DNA of 64,000 bases from JAUIET01 sp039111475 (GCA_039111475.1 JBCCIP010000004.1:151265-215264); one strand, 5' to 3'. Counted from the first letter of the stretch, positions 17,191 to 25,456 are shown. A program made the numbers and translations. The notes: generated by a model from the sequence alone, not told the origin.

Positions 17191-17216
17191 TTATTGCAAA
17201 TAATTCCTATTTGCAA
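17191..17216. promoter_or_regulatory. Fur box inside a long palindrome
   Basis: TATTGCAAAT-AATTCCT-ATTTGCAATA is an inverted repeat of 10 bp with a Fur-like centre. The same TTGCAAAT...ATTTGCAA architecture recurs at 51653-51682. It lies between the leftward 76-residue gene and the rightward PepSY operon. Confidence 0.75.
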
Positions 17217-17322
17217 TAAATTATTATTGCCCGACTATCTGCGAAAAGATCGGGGCTGACAATATTGTTGGGCTTTTGCGTAGAATTGTCCTGTTCCTTG
17301 CTTCCTTGGGGTTAAGTCATTA

Positions 17323-17589
17323 ATGAACAATAAAGCATCGCGTGCCTTACTGGCCGGACCATTGGTGCTGTTGAGCTCAATTGCTTTGATGTTGGGAATG
17401 GCGCTCTGGTTACCGGCAGGTGCGGCAAATCTAAATAATATTGCGTTCCCTCTATTTTTGTTTCCGCTACTCTGGACCGGGCTTTTTTTCTATGCGCTTC
17501 TTGATACGAAATTGAAACGAGCGTATATCATTGTTTGTCTCGTGCTGGTGGCAAATATGGCGATTATTGCCAGCGCATTTATTGCATAG
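17323..17589 (+). CDS. DUF3649-like small membrane protein
   Basis: The 88-residue protein has three hydrophobic segments (about 8-30, 40-58 and 64-86). Its size, topology and position before a PepSY gene match the DUF3649 'iron transporter' family found in Pseudomonas receptor loci. The biochemical role is unknown. It is the first gene of a three-gene operon under a Fur box: this gene, PepSY, DUF3325-like. Confidence 0.6.
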   Translation: MNNKASRALLAGPLVLLSSIALMLGMALWLPAGAANLNNIAFPLFLFPLLWTGLFFYALLDTKLKRAYIIVCLVLVANMAIIASAFIA

Positions 17590-17605
17590 GAATCTGATAC
17601 ACCCC

Positions 17606-19195
17606 ATGTTCCCAATTTCACAGCATACCAATAAGACGTTGCTGGCCATTCATGGCTGGTCGGGGATCTCACTGGGCATCTTACTTTATGCAATACTTGT
17701 TACCGGCGTCTTAGCGGTTTTTGCAGATGAGATCGGCGACTGGTCTGCACCCCTGCCAAGCCCGGTGGAACAGGGCTTGCCGGTTAAGCTCAACGATAGC
17801 TTGCGGTTGGCGGCAGCAACCGTGGCGCCAGATTATCTCACTGACGTTGCCGTTTTCCGCATGAGCGGTGGTCGCGTTTTTTCGTATTTTCATGACCATT
17901 TCAAACAGGCAGATAAAACAATAGCCAAAGGCACAGTTGTGATCTTTGACAATGAAGGCCGCGAAATAAGACGCCGAGATGCCATCGATACGGAAGCTTT
18001 CGGCCAAGAGCCAGAAAGCGCGCTTTCTGAGTTTTTCGTCGACTTGCACGTCCGCTTGCACGTGCCCAACCCTTGGGGATTTTTGCTTACTGGGGTGCTG
18101 GGCATGGCCATGATGGTTGCGACCATCAGCGGACTGGTAATGCATCGACACCTTTTGCGTGAGCTGTTTACTCTGCGAAGAAAAGGTCAGCCTGTGTTAA
18201 GTAAGCGTGATTCGCATGCCGCCGCGGCCAGTTGGAGCCTGCCGTTTTGTTTTTTACTGGCGTTTACGGGCAGCTTTTTCAGTTTTGCTGGGTCGTTTGG
18301 TCTACCAGCGCTGGCAATGGTTGCCTTTGGTGGCGATATGGAGCGCATGGAAGAAGAAATTCTCGGCGGGTCACCAGAGGGGGATACCAGTGCGTCCCAT
18401 ATGGTTGACGTCGACCTTGTATTGCAAGATGCGCGTAACAGGTCTGCTGGGGTGCCCACCTTCCTGGAAATCCAGGGCTGGGGACAAGCGAATGCACAGA
18501 TAGCCATGAATTTATTGCCGCAGAACGATGCATTGACTGGACCGGTCTACGTTTACGATGGCGTCAGTGGCGACTTTGTCAGGGAAAAACCAGCGCTGGG
18601 TAAAACAGCGTCGGCTGGCGGCTCGCTGGTGTCTTTAATGGCGCCGCTGCATTTCGGTTTTTTTGCAGGCGTTGCCTCGAAAGCAGTTTGGTTTGCGCTT
18701 GGCGCTGCCGTGGCTTATGTCACTTTTACGGGAATGACTTTATGGCTAACAAGGCGCCGAATTGGAGATCATTTCAAGCATCTTGAGAAATCTGTGTATT
18801 GGGCAGGGTATGGCTTTCCGTGCGCGTTGGCGGCCGCAAGCCTGGCGTTTTTCGTATCACCGCCAGGCACTGTTCACGATGTTATGATGACGGTATTTCT
18901 CGCCACGTTGGCGCTAACACTGGCACAATGCTGGATGACCGATGTGCAAAAAATAGCACGCAGAATGTTGGGGCAAACTGGCGCTTTATTGCTGCTGTTA
19001 CCAGCTATTCGTATGCTTTCGGGTGGGCCTTCTTGGTTTGACGCAGCGGAGCAAGCATTTTACTCCTTGATTGCCATCGATACGATGATCTTGATTGGAG
19101 CGTTAGTCTGCCTGATGCTGTCGTTCAATTCACTGAAAAGCCAGAAGAGAGAATTCTCACCTGCGGCCTTAGTAAATACCAGTCTCGTCGAATAG
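17606..19195 (+). CDS. PepSY-associated transmembrane protein
   Basis: The protein has about 529 residues from the ATG at 17606. It starts with LLAIHGWSGISLGILLYAIL, the N-terminal helix and conserved His of PepSY-TM proteins. A periplasmic PepSY-like domain, an HxRLHVPNPWG segment, and further helices with conserved His and Trp (HFGFFAGVASKAVWF) follow. At least seven hydrophobic segments are visible. Family members beside siderophore receptors are thought to act as inner-membrane ferric-siderophore reductases, probably with heme, as for the Pseudomonas FpvG/FoxB-type proteins. That role is inferred for this one. It lies 16 bp after the DUF3649-like gene and 6 bp before the DUF3325-like gene. 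Confidence 0.88.
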   Translation: MFPISQHTNKTLLAIHGWSGISLGILLYAILVTGVLAVFADEIGDWSAPLPSPVEQGLPVKLNDSLRLAAATVAPDYLTDVAVFRMSGGRVFSYFHDHFKQADKTIAKGTVVIFDNEGREIRRRDAIDTEAFGQEPESALSEFFVDLHVRLHVPNPWGFLLTGVLGMAMMVATISGLVMHRHLLRELFTLRRKGQPVLSKRDSHAAAASWSLPFCFLLAFTGSFFSFAGSFGLPALAMVAFGGDMERMEEEILGGSPEGDTSASHMVDVDLVLQDARNRSAGVPTFLEIQGWGQANAQIAMNLLPQNDALTGPVYVYDGVSGDFVREKPALGKTASAGGSLVSLMAPLHFGFFAGVASKAVWFALGAAVAYVTFTGMTLWLTRRRIGDHFKHLEKSVYWAGYGFPCALAAASLAFFVSPPGTVHDVMMTVFLATLALTLAQCWMTDVQKIARRMLGQTGALLLLLPAIRMLSGGPSWFDAAEQAFYSLIAIDTMILIGALVCLMLSFNSLKSQKREFSPAALVNTSLVE

Positions 19196-19201
19196 GCTTA
19201 T

Positions 19202-19495
19202 TTGATGTTTTTAAATACTCTGACTATCAGTGTTTTGTTCAGCGGTGCACTTATCGTCGCGCTTGCAGTTCATGATCCCAAGCGTTTGAGAAACACAGAG
19301 CCGCTTAGCGCATTGAGGCCACATTCCTCTGCCGCCCGCCGATTACTGGCAATCCTTGCCTTGGCGCCCTTTATCTTCGTATTGACGTTAACAGGTTGGT
19401 CTGGCGCTTTAATCTGGTTCGGATCCATTACCGTCGTTGGTTGGCTTGCTGCCCTGTTCCTGTCGCTTCGATTTAGGCCGGTAAAGCACCATTAG
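19202..19495 (+). CDS. DUF3325-like membrane protein
   Basis: The 97-residue protein has an N-terminal helix (about 3-23), a basic loop (HDPKRLRN...RPHSSAARR) and two C-terminal helices. Small DUF3325 proteins typically follow PepSY genes, as here. The role is unknown, possibly assembly or stability of the PepSY reductase. Its last 87 bp overlap the 3' end of the convergent SodX-like gene, an unusually long convergent overlap. Confidence 0.7.
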   Translation: MMFLNTLTISVLFSGALIVALAVHDPKRLRNTEPLSALRPHSSAARRLLAILALAPFIFVLTLTGWSGALIWFGSITVVGWLAALFLSLRFRPVKHH

Positions 19496-19795
19496 TAGCT
19501 GCCCGACTACCGCCTGATACTCATGTGGATAGCGACAGTAGCACGAGCGTGTGGTGCGGTTATCTGACCGCAAACGCAAGCCTTTGTTTTCCAGTGCCAT
19601 GATCCGTTTGATTATGCGTTTCTTGTGCTCCACTTCAATTACCACGCAGTGTCCCACTTTTAAGTGCTTTCGCTGACGACGCACAGTGAGTACAAGACTG
19701 CCAGAAGGCAGCGTGGGCAGCATACTGTTTCCGACAATTAGGAACAGCGAAAATCTTGGCATTTGTGTCGCGGAACTGCGGCGCTTACGCCTCAC
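19409..19795 (-). CDS. sodX: NiSOD maturation protease-like (S24/S26 fold)
   Basis: The 128-residue protein contains VGNSMLPTLPSGSLVL, the Ser nucleophile motif of S26 signal peptidases and S24 LexA-type peptidases. KKRIIKRIMAL follows, where the catalytic lysine is expected. A protein of this type next to sodN is the NiSOD maturation protease, which removes the short SodN leader to expose the N-terminal His that binds nickel. The start is GTG 19795, overlapping the sodN stop, or ATG 19762. The C-terminal 25 residues are polar and overlap the DUF3325-like gene on the other strand. Confidence 0.8.
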   Translation of the reverse strand: MRRKRRSSATQMPRFSLFLIVGNSMLPTLPSGSLVLTVRRQRKHLKVGHCVVIEVEHKKRIIKRIMALENKGLRLRSDNRTTRSCYCRYPHEYQAVVGQLLMVLYRPKSKRQEQGSKPTNDGNGSEPD

Positions 19796-20276
19796 TCAGA
19801 ATGGGCTGGATCACCGGTAAATGTGGCTTGTAAGGCGTCAACACTGTCCGTGTTTCTACGTTTTGGATTTGCCAGTAGATGTATGCAAAGGCATTGACTT
19901 TTTCGAGCAATTCAACACCATTGCTTCGCCCATTGTGCTGCTTGCACGCCGACGCGACTTGCATGATGCCGTGTGTTAATGAGTGCAGTTCTGGGTTACT
20001 CTCAAAATGCTCCGCTTTAAAATAGTCGCCCCAAATCACTCGAATCTCCGACTTAACCATCGTCGCATGCGTCTCTTTTTGCTGCACAAGTCGGCTCATT
20101 TGTGCAACGGCCCGTCCCCAGGACTGTGTGTCGGTATCGGTTTGTTCAAGATCCGCTATCTGATCCAGGAATCGCACAACGGATACGGCTGAGTAAATGG
20201 CTGCGCTAGGATCATAGATTCCACAGGGTACATCACAATGTGCGTGTGCAATGGCTAGAAATTTCAGTAAATTCAT
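19785..20276 (-). CDS. sodN: Nickel superoxide dismutase
   Basis: The 163-residue protein carries a 12-residue leader (MNLLKFLAIAHA) and then the nickel hook HCDVPCGIYDP. After leader cleavage, His1, Cys2 and Cys6 bind nickel and Tyr9 gates the substrate; all are present. The body forms the four-helix bundle, with WGDYFKAEHFESNPELHSLTH matching the conserved WxDYFKPEHF segment. It dismutates superoxide in the cytoplasm without iron. Its ATG follows the stop of the 88-residue gene by one base. A Fur box at 21631 heads the operon, so it may replace Fe-SOD in iron starvation. It is longer than typical NiSOD at the C-terminus (TVLTPYKPHLPVIQPILSEA). Confidence 0.92.
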   Translation of the reverse strand: MNLLKFLAIAHAHCDVPCGIYDPSAAIYSAVSVVRFLDQIADLEQTDTDTQSWGRAVAQMSRLVQQKETHATMVKSEIRVIWGDYFKAEHFESNPELHSLTHGIMQVASACKQHNGRSNGVELLEKVNAFAYIYWQIQNVETRTVLTPYKPHLPVIQPILSEA

Positions 20277-20277
20277 A

Positions 20278-20544
20278 TCATGTTCTCGCTTTGAATTGCG
20301 TCAATCGTTTGCTAAAACGCGGCCAGCGTTGGTGGATGAACTCTATGAATGTAGGCAGTGACGCTCTGCGTTCCAGAGCGAGCGTTACGGTAGCGATCAA
20401 TATACCCAGCATCATTAGAGCGAAACCCACAGCCGCTAGCGCGGCATCCTGAGCAGGCCCATGGTGAGCATTTGCGGTGCTAACGATCGCACAGAGTGCG
20501 CCGCCCGCGGCGGTTAGGCGGAGCCAGCGTGAGCGTGTGTTCAT
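20278..20544 (-). CDS. Small exported single-TM protein in the NiSOD operon
   Basis: The 88-residue protein starts at ATG 20544, with AAGGAAA six bases upstream; a longer upstream start lacks this. A signal peptide ends at STANA, leaving a mature N-terminus HHGPAQDAA, then one transmembrane helix (LAAVGFALMMLGILIATVTLAL) and a basic tail. I do not recognise a family. The exposed His-His and the position between two NiSOD-type genes suggest metal (nickel) handling at the membrane, but this is inference. Confidence 0.65.
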   Translation of the reverse strand: MNTRSRWLRLTAAGGALCAIVSTANAHHGPAQDAALAAVGFALMMLGILIATVTLALERRASLPTFIEFIHQRWPRFSKRLTQFKART

Positions 20545-20637
20545 AGTGATTTCCTTGTAATAGGCTGCGTCAAAACAACGCGGCACAGAACGATTCTGCA
20601 TGATAATTAATGGGGTAATTGAAGGTCGTGCTCGATG

Positions 20638-21120
20638 TCAATTTCGTAGCGGTTCGATCAGTAGCGTGCCTGGCGCAAAAGGCGTTAACACCAGGTGTGT
20701 TTTGACGTTTCTTTGCCGCCAAAACTCAAGTGCAAAGGTGTTCATCAACTCGATCAAGCGCGCTGAGTCGGCCCTTAAATGGCTGGCCTGACAGGCAGAT
20801 GCAGTGGCAAAAATATCTGAAATCAGATTGTGCAGTCCAATATCCTTAGACTCCTTCGCCCAGCAATGTCGCCAGAAAAAGCTAACTTCGGAGACTACTT
20901 TTGCAAGGTGATTCTTCTTTTGTTCTATCAGATGAGATCGCTGACCACATGGGTTCTTGCATGGATTCGGCTCTATTGATCGTTCTGGCAGCTCATCCAA
21001 TGCATCTTGGTCTGCTACCACTGATGCCGCCGCTTGTAATGCAATACTGGGATTAAATGCGACTATCGGGATATCGCAATGTACCTGGTCAGTTCTGATT
21101 TTCAGTATTGTCAAAGTCAA
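20638..21120 (-). CDS. NiSOD-like protein with altered nickel hook
   Basis: The 160-residue protein aligns with the sodN product along its length: a 13-residue leader, HCDIPIVAFNP in place of the hook, FFWRHCW in place of IWGDYF, and the same THLVLTPFAPGTLLIEP-type tail. The hook keeps His1, Cys2, Asp3 and Pro5 but has Ile for Cys6, Val for Gly7 and Phe for Tyr9. A loop insertion near residues 51-58 adds NPCKNPCG. It is therefore unlikely to be a normal NiSOD. The gene is intact, starting at TTG 21120 with GAGGG upstream, and is co-directional with sodN. Confidence 0.8.
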   Translation of the reverse strand: MTLTILKIRTDQVHCDIPIVAFNPSIALQAAASVVADQDALDELPERSIEPNPCKNPCGQRSHLIEQKKNHLAKVVSEVSFFWRHCWAKESKDIGLHNLISDIFATASACQASHLRADSARLIELMNTFALEFWRQRNVKTHLVLTPFAPGTLLIEPLRN

Positions 21121-21153
21121 TGACGTACCCTCTGCGCTGAGTGTTTGGGTGGT

Positions 21154-21606
21154 TTAGTGAACTTGGACACTGTGCTGCCAATTCGGGTTGGTTTCGACGC
21201 AACAATTGCAGGCCTTACCAATGGTTGCTAAGCACGCTAGTGTGTTTGTGTCGTCTGGTTGATGCTGCAGCCTGCTGTTCAGAACGTCTTGTGCGTACTT
21301 AAGCAATCGCTCTCCACCATTCTCTATTCCGGCAAACAACAGTGATCGGCAGAGCGCAAGTGACGAGAGCGTGAAACGTTCAGTGGCTAATGGCGCACTT
21401 GGCCACTCATTATTGAGCATGTGTTCTGAGAGCTCCCACGCGCAACCAAGCTGCACGATGGCGTCTCTTTCGCGCTGCTGTGTCTGGCTTTTTTCGGCCG
21501 CGTCCGTCCAAACATTCCAATAACTTTCTGAACGCCGCAAATCCTCAAACAACCATTCACGGTGCTGAGTGCACAGAAACGACGGTTTCATCATTCTTAT
21601 CCCCAT
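21154..21606 (-). CDS. Hypothetical helical protein heading the NiSOD operon
   Basis: The 150-residue protein is probably translated from one of the first ATGs (MMKPSFLCTQHREWLFEDL). It is predicted all-helical, with FLCTQHREWL near the N-terminus and QLGCAWELSEHML in the middle, and a Cys-rich end (GKACNCC). It resembles, from memory, the small uncharacterised protein encoded in Pseudomonas Fur-regulated fumC-sodA operons (PA4469-like), but I am not certain. It is first in the operon behind the Fur box at 21631-21649, which ties the NiSOD genes to iron starvation. Confidence 0.6.
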   Translation of the reverse strand: MGIRMMKPSFLCTQHREWLFEDLRRSESYWNVWTDAAEKSQTQQRERDAIVQLGCAWELSEHMLNNEWPSAPLATERFTLSSLALCRSLLFAGIENGGERLLKYAQDVLNSRLQHQPDDTNTLACLATIGKACNCCVETNPNWQHSVQVH

Positions 21607-21630
21607 TGGTCCGCTAAGGCATTAAGTGTA

Positions 21631-21649
21631 AATGAAAATCGTTATCATT
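21631..21649. promoter_or_regulatory. Fur box between the NiSOD operon and PepSY gene 2
   Basis: AATGAAAATCGTTATCATT is close to the Fur consensus. It sits 25 bp upstream of the NiSOD-operon start on the left and about 50-65 bp before the PepSY gene on the right, so both divergent units are likely iron-repressed. Confidence 0.85.
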
Positions 21650-21696
21650 TACAATAGCATTAATGAGGATTGGTAGCGAATTATGACGCTGGGAAA

Positions 21697-23199
21697 ATGA
21701 GCGGTACTGGTAGAAGCAAGCGAAAAAAATACTATGCTCTGCACACTTGGCTGGGCTTTCATTTGGCCTTGCTAATGAGTCTTGTGTTGCTGACCGGCAC
21801 GCTTGCCACGATCTCCAATGAAATCGACTGGCTTATCCAAGCCGACATGCGCATTGCACCCGCTGATGGCGAAGTGGCGTGGAAACGCATGGAAACGGCG
21901 ATTCGACAGCACGCTCCTGGCCATAACTTACTCTCTGTCAGCTCGATGGGTCATGACTGGATGGCCTATCGAGCACGCCTGACGGACGAGTTCGGTAAAC
22001 CGTATTTTATGCATGTGAACCAATGGACCGGTGAAGTAACGGGCACAACCCCGATTCTGACGGTCCAGCGGTTTATTAGAGACTTGCATCGCTATCTTTT
22101 TATGCCGAGCGTGATTGGTCTGCCGCTGGTCACGTCAATGGCATTTGTTCTCGCTGTGTCTCTTTTTACCGGTCTAAAAACTACCCGACAATGGCGCAAA
22201 ATGGCGACCCGAATACGAACGCATCGCGGGCTGCGGGTGACAATGGGCGACGCGCACAAAGCAGGCGGCTTATGGGCATCATGGTTTATCGTTTTGATGA
22301 TTATTACTGGTGTTTGGTATCTGGCGGAGTTTGGGTCACAGCTCGCAGAAAGCCCATTTGAACCAAGTCGGCCTGGTGTCAATCTTGAGCGCTTCAAAGA
22401 CCACCCTGTGATCTTGCCAGCGCAGGGAGTGGCGGATTTGGTGGCGAGTGCTCAGCGGGCTTATCCGGAGCTGAAGGTCAAACAAGTGTTTATGCCAGGC
22501 TCGGCACAGGGCGCTGCAATAGTAACTGGGCGAAACAGAGATATTTTAATTCGAGATCGAGCGAACAGAGTATTTCTGAACCCTGTGAACGGCGACGTGA
22601 TCGAAGTGCAACGAGCCTCCGATTTAGCCTGGACCGCCTACCTCAATGAGCTTGCGGACCCATTGCACTTTGGCTATTTCGCTGGCTTGACCACCAAGCT
22701 CTTATGGTTTGTCTTTGGCATGATCCTCACCAGCCTCTCCTTTACGGGCGTATGGCTCACATGGAAAAGGCTGGGCAGTCATCAACTGTCCAGGCAACAA
22801 CTGATGACATTACCTGTCTTGCTTGGCATGTTAGTCGCGAGTGTTTTTTACTTCGACCGCCTTCTGGGGCCTAATCTGGCTGAATCGGAATTTGATGCAG
22901 GAAAAGTCACGCAGGAAGATATTACCGCACAACTTTTTTTGGCACAGTCCGATAACAGTCAGTTTGATGGTCGTGCTCGTATACGATTGTCGGTACCGTA
23001 TGGCCGGCCGAACCTAGGCAGCGCGACGCTGCAGCTTGGTCACGCTGAGCCTGCCGAGCTCAAGGTGCGAGGCGGTATTGGGCACAGTACACGGTTAGAC
23101 ACTGTATTGCCGACTCTGCGTACTTCCACAGCTACTGATTTGATGTTAACAATGAAAATGCGCAATGGGGCTCAGCTAAAAATGGTGTGGTCGCTGTGA
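21697..23199 (+). CDS. Second PepSY-domain membrane protein
   Basis: The protein has about 500 residues from ATG 21697; a TTG at 21670 in the same frame would add nine residues. KYYALHTWLGFHLALLMSLVLLTGTLA is the first PepSY-TM helix. The RFIRDLHRYLFMPS and ELADPLHFGYFAGLTTKLLWFVFG segments carry the conserved histidines. After the last helix (about residue 405) there is a hydrophilic extension of about 110 residues ending in TMKMRNGAQLKMVWSL. It is likely an inner-membrane reductase-type partner of the adjacent siderophore receptor at 23292; this is inference from context. No DUF3649-like gene accompanies it. Confidence 0.85.
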   Translation: MSGTGRSKRKKYYALHTWLGFHLALLMSLVLLTGTLATISNEIDWLIQADMRIAPADGEVAWKRMETAIRQHAPGHNLLSVSSMGHDWMAYRARLTDEFGKPYFMHVNQWTGEVTGTTPILTVQRFIRDLHRYLFMPSVIGLPLVTSMAFVLAVSLFTGLKTTRQWRKMATRIRTHRGLRVTMGDAHKAGGLWASWFIVLMIITGVWYLAEFGSQLAESPFEPSRPGVNLERFKDHPVILPAQGVADLVASAQRAYPELKVKQVFMPGSAQGAAIVTGRNRDILIRDRANRVFLNPVNGDVIEVQRASDLAWTAYLNELADPLHFGYFAGLTTKLLWFVFGMILTSLSFTGVWLTWKRLGSHQLSRQQLMTLPVLLGMLVASVFYFDRLLGPNLAESEFDAGKVTQEDITAQLFLAQSDNSQFDGRARIRLSVPYGRPNLGSATLQLGHAEPAELKVRGGIGHSTRLDTVLPTLRTSTATDLMLTMKMRNGAQLKMVWSL

Positions 23200-23291
23200 T
23201 TTCTGCTTTGTTGGCTGGTGCTCAGTGCACACCACAATGCGCTGGATTGGGTGTTTTGCTATTCGCTCAGTGTATTTTGGTTAATGAAACC

Positions 23292-25412
23292 TCAAAACAA
23301 CAACTCCAAAGAACCCCGAATGACCAGCGGTTGTTCCGGATTCAGTGCGAGCGGTGACCCTCCCTTGAAATATTCTTCGTCCGCAACGTTTAACGCGCTC
23401 AATCGGTAAACCAATTCTCCACCGCTGTTTATCGTTTGAACGTATTTGGCGCCAAGATCAATGCGTAGATACGAGTCAAGATCGTAGCTGTTCAAGTCAT
23501 CCACCGGCCGAGCAGATTCGTAAAACAGACTGGCCTGCAGCGACAAACCCGCGAGCGTGCCACTTAGAAATTCGTATTCGCCGGTCATTGCCAGAGACAC
23601 ATCCGAGACGCCGAAGGGCGTGTTGCCTATGATCAACGGGTTGTCATCCTCTGTGAATTCAGCGTCGAGAAACGTACCGGAGCCCGTCAGTGTAATATTG
23701 TCCGTCAACAATCCAGCGATGGAAAACTCCAGTCCCTCATGCTCCTGTGTACCGCGTTGATCGATGGTGTTTGTAGCCTGGTTTTGGAATGGGGCGTCTT
23801 TCCTTTCGATAGAGAACGCAGCACCTGTGAACAATAATTTCCCTTCATACGCCTCCCACTTTAATCCTGCTTCCCATTGCGCGCCTAGCGTTGGATCAAG
23901 TAATTCGCCGTCATTCTCGAAGCCGCCGCTCACCGGAGCGTTGGGTTCGAAGCTCTCACTGTATGACAGATAAAATGACAAGTGAGGATTGAGCAAGTAC
24001 AAACCGCCCAGTCGTGGCGTAAAGTGATCATTTGTCTCTCCAGTTATTCTGGAGGGTATACCAAACGGCGTAAATTCAGATTCGAAGCTGTCTAGCCGAC
24101 CTCCGACCAGGAAGCGCCAATGCTCCCCAATGGAGATTACGTCATGAAAACTAATGCCCTCTCGATCGTCGTTGCCCAGGTTTTTCTCAGCGCGTACTTG
24201 AATATTCGGGTTCGCAATAATACTGGGAGTGAGAACGTTTGTTGCGAAGACCACATTTTCCGCGGTTTCATTGTTGTCTGTTTTAGTGTCTGTTTTATCG
24301 ATGCCAATCATCAATTGATGCTCTATCACACCAGTTCTAAAATCGGCCATGAAGTCGACGAAATAGGTTTCATAATCGCGCCGATTGATTCGCCGACGTG
24401 CGCGTATATTGGCATCACCTGCCGCGCTGGGCACTCCCCTTAGCTGATTATCAAAGCGGTCACGGACGTAATCCTGAAAACTGTAGCCGGCGCGAATACG
24501 TATACCTTCTGTGAATGCGTGATTAAACTCAATAAAATAGTTAGAAACTTCCGAATTATAGTGCGACCAGGGCTGGTTGTAGATCAAGTCATAGTCAACG
24601 GCAGCAAAGTCACCCTCGAGGCTGACAACGCCAATATCCTGCGGCCGATCGTCCGACGTGTAATCATAGTTAAAACGAATCGTGCTGTTCTCTGACAAGT
24701 CCCAATCGAGCGCAAATGCACCAATCTTGCGCTCTGTGTCAAAATCCGAGCTGTCGATAAATTCACGAAAGGAATTTGATGACTCATAAGCGCCATTGAT
24801 TCGATAACGGATTCGTTCATCCCTGGTGATGTTTCCACTGTGGTCGACGGCTGCGTGATAGAAATCATAGCTACCCATGGTGCCTTTAATGGATGTGCTC
24901 GACTTCGCTGACGGTCGTTTCGGAATCATGTTGATCAGACCACCGGGCGCCATGGTGCCGTACAGCACGGAAGATGGGCCTTTGAGCACTTCCACTCGAT
25001 CCAATACTTCTGTGGGCACCGAGGCCAAATGAAAAAACACCCGCCCATCACGAAGATAGTTGCTGCCATTGCTCAGATCGAAGCCCCTGATTTTGTATGA
25101 CGAGTAAGCGCCCAAAAAATTATTCGACTTCTGCACACTGGAATCGTTTTGCAGAATCTGATCAAAGCGGAAGGCCTGCTGGTCAGCGATTAGATCGGAA
25201 TTGATGACGAATACCGATTGCGGTGTCTCGATGTTGGCTAGATCAATTCGTGAAGCTGTGCTCGCGTTTTTGTCGTAGTAACTTCGCTGGCCAACGACTT
25301 CCACCTGTTCCAGAGTCAGCGTGTCATCCTTGCTTGCGCCTAAGGCGGTATGAACTTGGCTCAACGACAGAACAATGGAGAGGAAGGGTAACGAAGCGCT
25401 TTTTAGATTCAT
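23292..25412 (-). CDS. TonB-dependent siderophore receptor
   Basis: The 706-residue receptor has a signal peptide ending near TALGA, a TonB box region (LTLEQVEVVGQRSYY), a plug with PQSVFVINSDLI, VEVLKGPSSVLYGTMAPGG and INMIPKRP, and a barrel ending SLELLF. These are the hallmarks of the ferric-siderophore receptor family (FhuA/FpvA type, TIGR01783-like), without an STN domain. It would import a ferric hydroxamate or catecholate; the ligand is not deducible. A perfect Fur box lies 25 bp upstream, shared with the divergent receptor at 25586. Confidence 0.92.
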   Translation of the reverse strand: MNLKSASLPFLSIVLSLSQVHTALGASKDDTLTLEQVEVVGQRSYYDKNASTASRIDLANIETPQSVFVINSDLIADQQAFRFDQILQNDSSVQKSNNFLGAYSSYKIRGFDLSNGSNYLRDGRVFFHLASVPTEVLDRVEVLKGPSSVLYGTMAPGGLINMIPKRPSAKSSTSIKGTMGSYDFYHAAVDHSGNITRDERIRYRINGAYESSNSFREFIDSSDFDTERKIGAFALDWDLSENSTIRFNYDYTSDDRPQDIGVVSLEGDFAAVDYDLIYNQPWSHYNSEVSNYFIEFNHAFTEGIRIRAGYSFQDYVRDRFDNQLRGVPSAAGDANIRARRRINRRDYETYFVDFMADFRTGVIEHQLMIGIDKTDTKTDNNETAENVVFATNVLTPSIIANPNIQVRAEKNLGNDDREGISFHDVISIGEHWRFLVGGRLDSFESEFTPFGIPSRITGETNDHFTPRLGGLYLLNPHLSFYLSYSESFEPNAPVSGGFENDGELLDPTLGAQWEAGLKWEAYEGKLLFTGAAFSIERKDAPFQNQATNTIDQRGTQEHEGLEFSIAGLLTDNITLTGSGTFLDAEFTEDDNPLIIGNTPFGVSDVSLAMTGEYEFLSGTLAGLSLQASLFYESARPVDDLNSYDLDSYLRIDLGAKYVQTINSGGELVYRLSALNVADEEYFKGGSPLALNPEQPLVIRGSLELLF

Positions 25413-25437
25413 GGTATCAATTCATAAAATTCATGCA

Positions 25438-25456
25438 AATGATAATCATTATCATT
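25438..25456. promoter_or_regulatory. Near-perfect Fur box between divergent receptors
   Basis: AATGATAATCATTATCATT matches the classical Fur consensus almost completely. It lies just upstream of the leftward receptor and about 130 bp from the rightward one. Confidence 0.9.

Noticed and set aside
23196..23354. 52-residue frame coupled to the second PepSY gene by GTGA, hydrophobic, possible truncated DUF3325
   Set aside because: It overlaps the 3' end of the siderophore receptor, lacks the normal helices, and no conserved residue could be confirmed. The position is suggestive but the support is too weak.
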